From Bacteroidota bacterium (GTDB lineage Bacteria; Bacteroidota; Bacteroidia; Bacteroidales; F082), in the NCBI GenBank assembly GCA_009773165.1, contig WOUZ01000001.1:186001-250000 (forward strand): 64,000 nucleotides of DNA, in the 5' to 3' direction. The notes beneath the pieces were generated by a model, which saw only the letters and a program-made list of their open reading frames with translations, was not told the DNA's origin and ran no database searches. How positions within the stretch are numbered: position 1 is the first letter of the stretch; every line of letters starts with the position of its first letter. The position numbers were made by a program, and so were the translations under genes. Of this stretch, positions 9,301 through 15,788 are shown piece after piece.

Positions 9301-10053
9301 ACCAACACGGTTATGGCCGTAAGCATCAAGAAACTCAGAAGTTTCCAGTTCGACACCTGCTCCAAACTTACGTGAAGGACCTTTTGTGGTAACATTGATG
9401 ATACCCCCTGTGGCATCACCATACTGAGCGGGCGTTCCACCAAGGATTACATCAACTTGTTCAATAGCTGATTGAGGAACGCTGCTGTTACCAATAACAC
9501 GTACACCGTCGATGTACATTGCCGTCGCATCGGAACGAGCACCACGAACATTACCACGTTCACCGTCAGCAGAAAACACACCTCCTACTGTTGCCGCAAC
9601 AGCATCAGCAGAGCGGTTAGGCATCTTCTTAATTTCTTCAGAGGTAACTGAAGCACCGCTGGTAGTTTGGTCCTTTGAAATCAATGGTACCCGGTATTCA
9701 ATTACCTCAACAGTTTGAAGGTCGATTGAAGTACTTACCATGACGATATCATAGAAAGTGATTTGATTACTTGGGATAGTGATGCCTTTAACCGTTACAG
9801 GATTAAAACCTACAAAGGTTGCCTTCAGGTCATACTTTCCGGGAGGGATTGGGTTAATGACGTAATTTCCATCAAAGTCGGATGTAGCTCCACCAACAAC
9901 TGTTCCTCCATTTTCGAGGATAATATTGGCAAAAGCGATCGGTTCTCTGCTGTCCTTCTCATAAACTTTTCCCTGCAACCTTCCTTGTTGGGCATATGTT
10001 AAGGTAATGGTACTCAATATAATACCCAAGGTAATTAGTAAATTTTTTAACAT
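6346..10053 (-). CDS. TonB-dependent receptor with carboxypeptidase-regulatory-like domain
   Basis: A 1,235-residue outer membrane receptor. Residues 1-21 are a signal peptide ending T-Y-A. Residues about 24-110 are the CarboxypepD_reg-like domain (G-K-V-Y-E-K-D-S-R-E-P-I-A-F-A-N-I, D-F-D-G-N-Y, P-P-G-K-Y-D-L). Residues about 125-230 are the plug (G-A-S-V-T-S-E-E-I-K-K-M-P, later G-G-I-I-N-V-T-T-K-G), and the rest is a 22-stranded barrel ending in N-F. Such receptors import ligands using energy from TonB-ExbBD. It lacks the usual SusC start motif and no SusD gene follows; instead a T9SS cargo protein and a PorV-like barrel follow. The ligand cannot be read. It is the first gene of the operon, with a likely promoter at 10101-10137. 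Confidence 0.93.
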   Translation of the reverse strand: MLKNLLITLGIILSTITLTYAQQGRLQGKVYEKDSREPIAFANIILENGGTVVGGATSDFDGNYVINPIPPGKYDLKATFVGFNPVTVKGITIPSNQITFYDIVMVSTSIDLQTVEVIEYRVPLISKDQTTSGASVTSEEIKKMPNRSADAVAATVGGVFSADGERGNVRGARSDATAMYIDGVRVIGNSSVPQSAIEQVDVILGGTPAQYGDATGGIINVTTKGPSRKFGAGVELETSEFLDAYGHNRVGFNMQGPLIKGKKQETALLGFFVAGDVNYNRDGAISSKGYYKATDATLQSLQQNPLRPTGLGFGTYRNGEFVRLSDLETTKRSMNTENYGVNLSGNINVRTTETINLTFGGTYNISNGNAFSYSGSFFNWDKNSEYNNNTWRVFGRFTQRFPTANESTSLIKNLYYSIQADYTRQVNSYGDPDHYENIFDYGYLGKFSVYKQPTFERENVEVDGKTYTNVMVLKGWDNDTLVTWTPSNLNPLVANYTTSYFNTYAGQPEDNFRNLDQVVLGGALLNGAGPTGYYSLFQAPGAIQSGYGKDDNDQFGVNVAGSMDIGNHEIKLGFQYEQRTNRSIDYAPTGLWTLMRGLTNFHIEELDVDNPFVVSYDGIVDTVKYYRNYDPNSQRTFDKNLRTSLGLPIEGLDYIVVDSYDANNNTIEYYDLNGVRHTIGTSENPFNIDMFSPDELLNDGNSYATYLGFDYKGNKLTSRPSFDDFFNLRDENGMYLRPVGAFQPIYMAGYLQDKFAFKDLIFNIGVRVDRFDANQKVLKDPYLFYNAKTAGEVSAINSTPVTHPQGIGSDYTVYVDKANDPTRIVGYRFENTWYNEDGAVIQDPTKLDVGSGISPFLVDPGQSRVNISSFKDYEPELNIMPRISFSFPISDEALFFAHYDVLTQRPTSNLFSNPATYYFFESITGTINNPSLKPTQTIDYELGFTQKLTNTSSLTFTSFYREMRNMIQVYRFTGAYPKDYTSFSNLDFGTVKGLTVEYDLRRTNNARIRAGYTLQFANATGASTTTAASLIAAGLPNLRSTIPMPWDRRHQFNLLLDYRYGSGKEYNGPTISREKKDKAPVKLLENTGFTLTVLGGSGTPYTAARKVNSPISASSNLLKGSYYGSRLPWQFRLDLRVDKDFDLNFGKTNDGSVRKAYMNVYLQVLNLLDTKNVLNVYSATGNADDDGYLSAPEWQREINTQTDPVAFRELYEIYVNRPGNYSSPRQIRIGLMFNF

Positions 10054-10100
10054 ACTGGATTAATTTATGTTTTACTACTCTTTTATGCGTTAAAGGCCGG

Positions 10101-10137
10101 TAAAGATAAAAACATTTTCACATTAATTAACAAAAAA
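10101..10137 (-). promoter_or_regulatory. Predicted promoter of the TonB receptor operon
   Basis: On the minus strand a TTTTTTG (-33) is followed after 22 nt by TATCTTTA, which matches the Bacteroidota TAnnTTTG -7 element at seven of eight positions. The start would be about 40 bp upstream of the receptor ATG. The surrounding 126-bp gap has no other feature. Confidence 0.5.
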
Positions 10138-10179
10138 TGGAATGCTCCGGTAAAAAATGCTTTGCAGGTGTTTTTTCGA

Positions 10180-10602
10180 CTAATATTCAGGTCGTTGCAA
10201 CACTGTTTGATAAATTATTGCCTGACGGAGATTGAAAGATGGAATGTGATTATAATGCTCTTTACTTTCTTCTTTTTCCTTATTTTCTTCGTGTGTAAAA
10301 ACGAGGCTATTAATCTCCTCATCTTCAAGAGATACAATTTCAATATCATTCATTTCACCTGAATAAGCATCGAAAATGCTGGCAGGTTTTGCTTCCTCTT
10401 CAAAGTATTCCGGAGTTGTTTCTTCCAGCGTTTCGTAGGCAGGTTCCTGCTCTTTTGCTGTTGGAAAAAACTCACCAAAAATTTCTTCGAGCTCACTTTT
10501 TGGTCGCTCGGTGGTATGCGGGGTCTGATTTTTTTTTACGCCTTTGATGACTGAAAAAACAACCCATACAATTCCAAGAAGGATATAAATCAGGTCTTCC
10601 AT
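10180..10602 (-). CDS. Small membrane-anchored acidic protein, unknown function
   Basis: I start at the ATG at 10602 (M-E-D-L-I-Y), because the hydrophobic segment L-I-Y-I-L-L-G-I-V-W-V-V-F-S-V-I follows at once; an in-frame ATG at 10635 would add 11 residues. The protein has about 140 residues. One N-terminal membrane helix (about residues 4-20) is followed by a short basic stretch and a long, strongly acidic, low-complexity tail rich in Glu. The pattern predicts a single-pass inner membrane protein with a disordered cytoplasmic tail. I do not recognise a family. It is on the same strand as the TonB operon, 126 bp upstream of it, and is probably separate. Confidence 0.65.
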   Translation of the reverse strand: MEDLIYILLGIVWVVFSVIKGVKKNQTPHTTERPKSELEEIFGEFFPTAKEQEPAYETLEETTPEYFEEEAKPASIFDAYSGEMNDIEIVSLEDEEINSLVFTHEENKEKEESKEHYNHIPSFNLRQAIIYQTVLQRPEY

Positions 10603-10726
10603 GTTTTGAAGTGTCAATGAGTAAAACTGAGGCATAAAAGTAAATAAAAAAACGACTCCGTTACTTCTATGGTTGAAAATCGAAGGATTTTAGTTTTAAC
10701 TCTTGTTTGAGAAATGTCAGATGCTG

Positions 10727-11476
10727 TTACAAGTTGTGGATAATCTCAAGGATTTTTTCCTTCTTTCGTCGCGATACCGGAATTTTATCTCCACTATTGA
10801 GTGTAATCACACCCCCTTCGTCGCGACTAAAATTCTGAATATACTTTATGTTTATAAGATGTGATTTATGTGGCCTTATGAAACTTCCGCCTTCGAGCAA
10901 AGCTTCTACATCTTTGAGGGTTTTGCTGATGAGCAGGTGACCGCCGTCAGTGAAATAAAAATGTGTGTAATAGTTATCCGATTCACAGCGCAAGATGCGG
11001 TCCAGTTCAACAACATGAATTTTTTCGACAGTTGAAAGAACGACTTTCTTTTGTTCAACATTAGCCGGATTTACATTATTAAGCAATACTTCAATATTTC
11101 TAAGGTTGTGTTTTTTTTCCTTGTGTAATCTTACTTTTTCAACAGCCGCCTGCAATTCTTCGGGAACTATCGGTTTTAAGAGATAATCGAGGGCTGCATA
11201 CCTGATGGCTTTGATTGCAAACTGATCGAAAGCCGTTGTAAATATGACATCATAATCAATCTGACCTGACTGATCCAACAGTCTGAATCCGCTGCCATCG
11301 GGCATTTCGATATCAAGAAAAACTAGGTCAGGTTTATGTTTGCTTATCACTTCCCTACCCTGTTGAACACCTCCTGCCTCGGCTACTACCATTACATCAG
11401 GACAAAAACGACTCAACAACCCTTTGAGTGTTTCCCGCGATTTTATTTCGTCTTCAACGATGATACTTCTGATCAT
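10727..11476 (-). CDS. LytTR family response regulator
   Basis: A 249-residue response regulator. Residues 1-120 are the receiver: acidic pair in V-E-D-E (8-10), phosphoacceptor D55 in L-V-F-L-D-I-E-M-P, T80/T81, and K101 in D-Y-L-L-K-P-I. Residues about 145-249 are a LytTR DNA-binding domain with the signature I-L-R-C-E-S-D-N-Y-Y-T, F-I-R-P-H-K-S-H-L-I-N, and V-S-R-R-K-K-E. LytTR proteins bind direct repeats upstream of target promoters. It lies 126 bp downstream of the kinase gene on the same strand, the normal partner order, so it is very likely phosphorylated by that kinase. The targets are not visible. Confidence 0.94.
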   Translation of the reverse strand: MIRSIIVEDEIKSRETLKGLLSRFCPDVMVVAEAGGVQQGREVISKHKPDLVFLDIEMPDGSGFRLLDQSGQIDYDVIFTTAFDQFAIKAIRYAALDYLLKPIVPEELQAAVEKVRLHKEKKHNLRNIEVLLNNVNPANVEQKKVVLSTVEKIHVVELDRILRCESDNYYTHFYFTDGGHLLISKTLKDVEALLEGGSFIRPHKSHLINIKYIQNFSRDEGGVITLNSGDKIPVSRRKKEKILEIIHNL

Positions 11477-11602
11477 AAAACTTCTGTTTGATTTTGCAAT
11501 AATACCAATTTTGATACTACAAATGAAGGTTTTGCTTTGCTAAATCTTTAATCAACCCAAAAGCTTGTTACACTCAAAACGCGTTTCATTCTGGAAGAAT
11601 TG

Positions 11603-14600
11603 TTAACTTACATTGGCATGAATTGTAATTTCAACACGGGTACCGGCGGGTTTCTCAGATGTATCAAAAAGGTCTGTCACATTTACCGTGTAGGTGTCGT
11701 TCGTATACTGATTTAAAATTTCCAGACGTTCGCTTGTAATTGTCATTCCCCTTGATTGCCGTTCGATACCCGATTCCCTGCGTATTTCCGCAGCTTTTTC
11801 ACGTCCAACTCCATCATCCTCAATTATTACGCGTATGTTTTCGTTATCCATTTTCATGGCAATGAGCAGGCGTCCTTTCTGTTTTTTATGCATCAGACCG
11901 TGGATGATGGCATTTTCGACATAAGGCTGAATGATCATTGGAGGTATTTCGATGAAACCTTCGTCAATCTCAGGATCAACTTCTATAGCATATTCAAATT
12001 TATCATTAAACCGCAACTTTTCGATCTCAACGTACAGTTGCAACGCTTGAAGCTCGTCGCGTAAGGGCACATAACTTTCACGAGAGTTGGCAAGGGTGCG
12101 TCGCATCAGTTGCGAAAATTTTGATAAATAATGAATCGCGTTGTTGATATCATTATTTACGATAAAACTTTGGATGCTGTTCAGCGAATTGAACAGGAAA
12201 TGTGGGTTCATCTGTAGCTGTAACGCCTTCTGCTCCAATGCAAAAAGTTGCTTTTCGAGTGCCAGATATTTGAGTTCAACTTCATGCGTTTTGCGTATGG
12301 ATCGCATACGAATAAACACGATAAGGTAAATAGCCAGAACCAGACTTAAAAAGGCTGCTACCCTAAAAAGCCATGTGCCATACCAGGGCGAACGTATAAT
12401 TATTGTAAGAACAATACCGTCTTCGTTCCAGTAACCGTCGCTGTTGGAAGCTCTCACCCTGAAATTATAAGTTCCCGGGCTCACCTTGGCATATTCGGCA
12501 TAACGTTGGCTGCTGCTGCGCTCAATCCATGACGCATTGTAGCCTTCCAACATATACCGGTACTTTATTTTTGAAGGATTGGTAAAATCAAGGGCTGCAA
12601 AATCAAATGAAAACACGTTGTCATCATACCTGAGTACGATGGTATCACCATTATGTAACTGTTTGTTTTGTAAAACATTAAATAGTTTAAATGCTGTGAT
12701 CTGTATAACTGGCGGCTGCTTGTTAACAGCTATTTCTTCAGGAAAAAACACATTGAATCCATTCATTCCTCCGAAAAAAAGCTCCCCGTTAGAAGCAATC
12801 ATTCCTGCATTAAAGTTGAATTCATTGCTTTGCAAGCCATCGGTAACTTCGTAATTGGTAAAAATACTTTGTTCAGATGAGAAGCGTGACAGCCCCCAGT
12901 TGCTGGTAATCCAGATGTCGCCATGCAGGTCTTCAAGAGCGACATAAGTCATGTTATTAGGAAGGCCATCTTTTTCGGTAAAGACCCTGAACTCTTCTGT
13001 TTCAGCGTCAAAAAACACCAATCCGCCACTGCGTGTCCCAAGCCAAAATTTTCCATCACGGGTTTCACGAATAGAAAAAAACTTGTTAACAGCCAATGTA
13101 CCTTCCTGTTGTTCCTGCGTAGAAATTCTGAAAACCATAAAATCGTTTGTTTCCTTTTGAAACAATGCAAGGCCATCAGCAGTGCAGGCCCATAACATTC
13201 CTTTTGAATCGATCAGGACATCGTAAATCCTTTGATCGGGAAGGCTTTTCGGATTATCAGGATCATGGAAATAATTTTTAAACTTTCCTGTCAGGGTATT
13301 CAACTGACCCAACCCTTTGTCGGTCCCAACCCATATAAAAGGCACTTCTGCTGTGGCAATTGACAGCACAAAATCATCAGGAATTGTCGTTTCATCACGG
13401 GGATTGTTCCGATACCTGGTGACTTTTTTTGTGTGGGTATTATATTGATTAAGTCCACTATAACGTGTACCAATCCACATAGAGCCATTGGCATCTTTTC
13501 TGATAGTGCGAATTTGATTACCTGAGATACTGTTAATAGTTTCGGGTTGATGCCGTATAAAATGATGTGTTGAAGTTTTTCGGTCGAGGATCGAGATTCC
13601 ATCCTCTGTTCCAATCCAAATATCACCATATGAGTCCTCTTCAAAAGACCAAACCGAATTGTTGACCAGACTGTTCGGGAAATCAGGGTCATTACGAAAG
13701 GTTCGGAAACGCGGAGCATTGTGATTCAGTTTATTAAGTCCGTTGAACGACCCTACCCAGGTGACACCCTGCTTGTCCATATACATGGTAAAAATCCTGT
13801 TATCGCTCAAGCTGAAGGATTTGTTTGTTTGGTGAAAGCTTCGGCGGGTTGAATCTTTTTTAATGTCATACAAAAACAGCCCTTGCCCATTTGTGCCTAC
13901 CCACAAAGTTTGCTTTTTATCATGCAAAAGGCTAAGCACTTCTTTTTGAGGGATCAAATCGCTCGAAAACCTTAAGCTTTCCGGTTTCACAAAAGCCATT
14001 TTGCTTGAATCATAATAGGCTACACCACTTTTTGTTCCTATCCACAAACGTTGATCAGGATCGATAAGCAGACAGTTTACCTGGTTATGTGGCAACGAGG
14101 TGCTGTCGGATGGTGAATGAAAAAAACGGGTCACTTGCTCTGTTTCATTGTTAAAGAACACTAACCCATGGTTGGTAGCAATCCAATAATTGTTTTGATG
14201 GTCCTGAACAAGCATGTTGAAGTAATTACTTCTTATCGGATTGCCATAATCCCTGCTAAAAACCTGGCGGAACTTAGACGTCTCCGGATCGAGTTCTGTC
14301 AATCCCCTGGCAGTACTTATCCAAAGTTTTCCATAATGATCACTTGTGATATGGTTGATCCAGTTGTCGCTTAATCCTGCGGTATCGTTTTCTTTAGCTA
14401 AAAATTGCCGGATGCTTCCATCCTTGAGATTAATTGCGTTCAAGCCGGATTCTGTCCCAACCCACAAGGTATTTTTGTATTGATACAATGCCCTGATGGC
14501 CTCGTTTGTAAGCCCGCTTTCCTTATTAAACGTATTAAAACTGTAGCCATCAAATTTATTCAACCCATCCCATGTACCAATCCACAAAAAACCATCGGAA

Positions 14601-14779
14601 TCCTGAACGAGAGAGTTCACGGTGTTTTGACTCAAACCCCTTTCAATACGTGTATTCTCCGATAAAAAACGATCGAAATAGAGGGAAGTCTGGGCTTGAA
14701 GTGCAGGATTAATAATCCATAAAAAGCTGACAAGCAGCAGCCCTGATCCCCACTTAAGCAAATAAAAAAGATTCTTCAT
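11603..14779 (-). CDS. Reg_prop/Y_Y_Y sensor with LytS-type histidine kinase
   Basis: A 1,058-residue membrane sensor kinase. After a signal/TM segment (about 8-28), residues about 40-700 are repeated two-component propeller (Reg_prop) blades, each with a pattern like D-G-F-L-W-I-G-T and G-L-N-K. A Y_Y_Y domain follows at about 715-790 (Y-R-Y-M-L-E-G-Y, P-G-T-Y-N-F-R-V-R-A), then one TM helix at about 803-824. The cytoplasmic part is a LytS-type His_kinase: M-N-P-H-F-L-F-N with H860 as phosphoacceptor, then the ATPase N-box (P-Y-V-E-N-A-I-I-H-G) and D-D-G-V-G. The propeller probably senses a periplasmic polymer or saccharide, as in related Bacteroidota sensors; the ligand is unknown. It starts 1 bp after the small lipoprotein gene and precedes the LytTR regulator gene. 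Confidence 0.93.
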   Translation of the reverse strand: MKNLFYLLKWGSGLLLVSFLWIINPALQAQTSLYFDRFLSENTRIERGLSQNTVNSLVQDSDGFLWIGTWDGLNKFDGYSFNTFNKESGLTNEAIRALYQYKNTLWVGTESGLNAINLKDGSIRQFLAKENDTAGLSDNWINHITSDHYGKLWISTARGLTELDPETSKFRQVFSRDYGNPIRSNYFNMLVQDHQNNYWIATNHGLVFFNNETEQVTRFFHSPSDSTSLPHNQVNCLLIDPDQRLWIGTKSGVAYYDSSKMAFVKPESLRFSSDLIPQKEVLSLLHDKKQTLWVGTNGQGLFLYDIKKDSTRRSFHQTNKSFSLSDNRIFTMYMDKQGVTWVGSFNGLNKLNHNAPRFRTFRNDPDFPNSLVNNSVWSFEEDSYGDIWIGTEDGISILDRKTSTHHFIRHQPETINSISGNQIRTIRKDANGSMWIGTRYSGLNQYNTHTKKVTRYRNNPRDETTIPDDFVLSIATAEVPFIWVGTDKGLGQLNTLTGKFKNYFHDPDNPKSLPDQRIYDVLIDSKGMLWACTADGLALFQKETNDFMVFRISTQEQQEGTLAVNKFFSIRETRDGKFWLGTRSGGLVFFDAETEEFRVFTEKDGLPNNMTYVALEDLHGDIWITSNWGLSRFSSEQSIFTNYEVTDGLQSNEFNFNAGMIASNGELFFGGMNGFNVFFPEEIAVNKQPPVIQITAFKLFNVLQNKQLHNGDTIVLRYDDNVFSFDFAALDFTNPSKIKYRYMLEGYNASWIERSSSQRYAEYAKVSPGTYNFRVRASNSDGYWNEDGIVLTIIIRSPWYGTWLFRVAAFLSLVLAIYLIVFIRMRSIRKTHEVELKYLALEKQLFALEQKALQLQMNPHFLFNSLNSIQSFIVNNDINNAIHYLSKFSQLMRRTLANSRESYVPLRDELQALQLYVEIEKLRFNDKFEYAIEVDPEIDEGFIEIPPMIIQPYVENAIIHGLMHKKQKGRLLIAMKMDNENIRVIIEDDGVGREKAAEIRRESGIERQSRGMTITSERLEILNQYTNDTYTVNVTDLFDTSEKPAGTRVEITIHANVS

Positions 14780-14780
14780 T

Positions 14781-15053
14781 TCAATACTTTTTTTTACGAA
14801 ACTGCTTGAGCATCTTTTTATTCTTCTTTTTCGTTTTCTTCATCATTGCTTTGGTTTCATCTGATTGCCGGTCACGGTGAGCTTCAACTTTTTCATTGTA
14901 TGCTTTTGCTTCGGCTTTACGTGCCTTTTGCTCCACTTTCACGTTTTGCCTGCGCGATTTCGACGTTTTGAAAAAGCCACAAGAGTATGCAAAAGGAATG
15001 CTAACAACAAAAAGTAAAAGGGGGAGACGGGATAGAAAACGCTTTATCTTCAT
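14781..15053 (-). CDS. Small basic lipoprotein-like protein cotranscribed with the sensor kinase
   Basis: A 90-residue protein. Residues 5-24 are hydrophobic and are followed by Cys25 (F-A-Y-S-C-G), a possible lipobox. The mature part is very basic and helical, with K-A-R-K-A-E-A-K-A and a Lys-rich C-terminus ending R-K-K-K-Y, so it may bind cell wall, nucleic acid or a polyanion; that is only inference. Its TGA stop is 1 bp before the kinase ATG, so translation is probably coupled and it could be an accessory part of the sensor. No family is recognised. Confidence 0.7.
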   Translation of the reverse strand: MKIKRFLSRLPLLLFVVSIPFAYSCGFFKTSKSRRQNVKVEQKARKAEAKAYNEKVEAHRDRQSDETKAMMKKTKKKNKKMLKQFRKKKY

Positions 15054-15072
15054 GTGAGGTACAATTCCTGAA

Positions 15073-15107
15073 CAAAAATAGCGTTAATTTTGTGTCACAT
15101 TCACAAA
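15073..15107 (-). promoter_or_regulatory. Predicted promoter for the lipoprotein-kinase-regulator genes
   Basis: The minus strand carries TATTTTTG at 15080-15073, an exact TAnnTTTG match, with a TTTG at 15107-15104, 23 nt further upstream. The transcript would start near 15067, 14 nt before the ATG at 15053. It overlaps a promoter element for the divergent plus-strand gene. Confidence 0.45.
15085..15092 (+). promoter_or_regulatory. Predicted -7 element for the Rieske-like lipoprotein gene
   Basis: TAATTTTG is an exact match to the Bacteroidota -7 consensus and lies about 57 bp upstream of the ATG at 15149. No clear TTTG -33 is present. It sits only 5 bp from the divergent minus-strand -7 element, so the two promoters probably compete or share a regulator. 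Confidence 0.4.
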
Positions 15108-15148
15108 AGATTGTAATACAAGCATCATCACATAACGAAAAGAGGCAT

Positions 15149-15601
15149 ATGCGACAGGTAGTTTTTAAGGTAATAGTTTTATTTGTTTTGGTGATGAGCC
15201 TCGGCAACTGCAAGAAAGAAGATCCCAATCCCAACATTCCCGATGTGTATGTAAATATTACCATCGATCCCAACTCTACTATTTATCAGTCATTAAACAC
15301 CGCCGGAGGATGGATGTATCTGACGGCAGATTTTCCAAGCCGGGGCATTATTGTGCATCGCATCAACAATGAAGAGTTTGTAGCTTTTGAACGCATGCCT
15401 CCTAATGATCCGAACAAATGCTGCGAAGGGACAACTTGTACACGACTTGTCGTTGATGAATTTTACCCTTTTGCAAAAGACAAATGCACCGGGACAATGT
15501 TCTCGCTGCTCGACGGAAGCATCTTTGAAGGCGAAGGAAAGTATCCAATGACGCGATACAACACCACTTATTATGGAGGGTTACTTCGCATTTTTAATTG
15601 A
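15149..15601 (+). CDS. Lipoprotein with a degenerate Rieske-like fold
   Basis: I start at the ATG at 15149 because it is preceded by AAAGAGG and leads straight into a lipoprotein signal (M-R-Q-V-V-F-K, hydrophobic to Cys21 in L-G-N-C-K-K-E); an in-frame ATG at 15092 adds 19 polar residues. The 150-residue product has the pattern of a Bacteroidota Rieske-like lipoprotein family: I-P-D-V-Y-V-N, G-G-W-M-Y-L-T, R-G-I-I-V-H-R, and the ending P-M-T-R-Y-N-T-T-Y-Y-G-G-L-L-R-I. The CxH pairs that bind a [2Fe-2S] cluster are absent; Cys residues occur as K-C-C-E and T-C-T-R instead. So the fold assignment is from recall of the family, and redox function is doubtful. Confidence 0.7.
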   Translation: MRQVVFKVIVLFVLVMSLGNCKKEDPNPNIPDVYVNITIDPNSTIYQSLNTAGGWMYLTADFPSRGIIVHRINNEEFVAFERMPPNDPNKCCEGTTCTRLVVDEFYPFAKDKCTGTMFSLLDGSIFEGEGKYPMTRYNTTYYGGLLRIFN

Positions 15602-15736
15602 TGATTTATCCCCATTTACAGGAATTTAAGATACTTTCAAAAACAAGACTTTTGTCAATCAGTAGCTGGCTGCCTCTCCAGAAATTCAACACATTTGATA
15701 TTCAAAATTGAGGCAGGAAATCCATTCATTTTAGCA

Positions 15737-15744
15737 TATATTTG
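15737..15744 (+). promoter_or_regulatory. Predicted -7 element for the DUF748 gene
   Basis: TATATTTG is an exact TAnnTTTG match 45 bp upstream of the ATG at 15789. The best TTG upstream is 26 nt away, longer than ideal, so only the -7 element is called. Confidence 0.42.
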
Positions 15745-15788
15745 CACCTCTATCTTGCTGTTTTGTTAAATCTAAATGAACGAGTGCA

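Noticed and set aside
10636-10726. AAAATCcttcGATTTT hairpin after the LytTR gene as terminator
   Set aside because: The stem is AT-only and short and no T-run follows directly on the minus strand.
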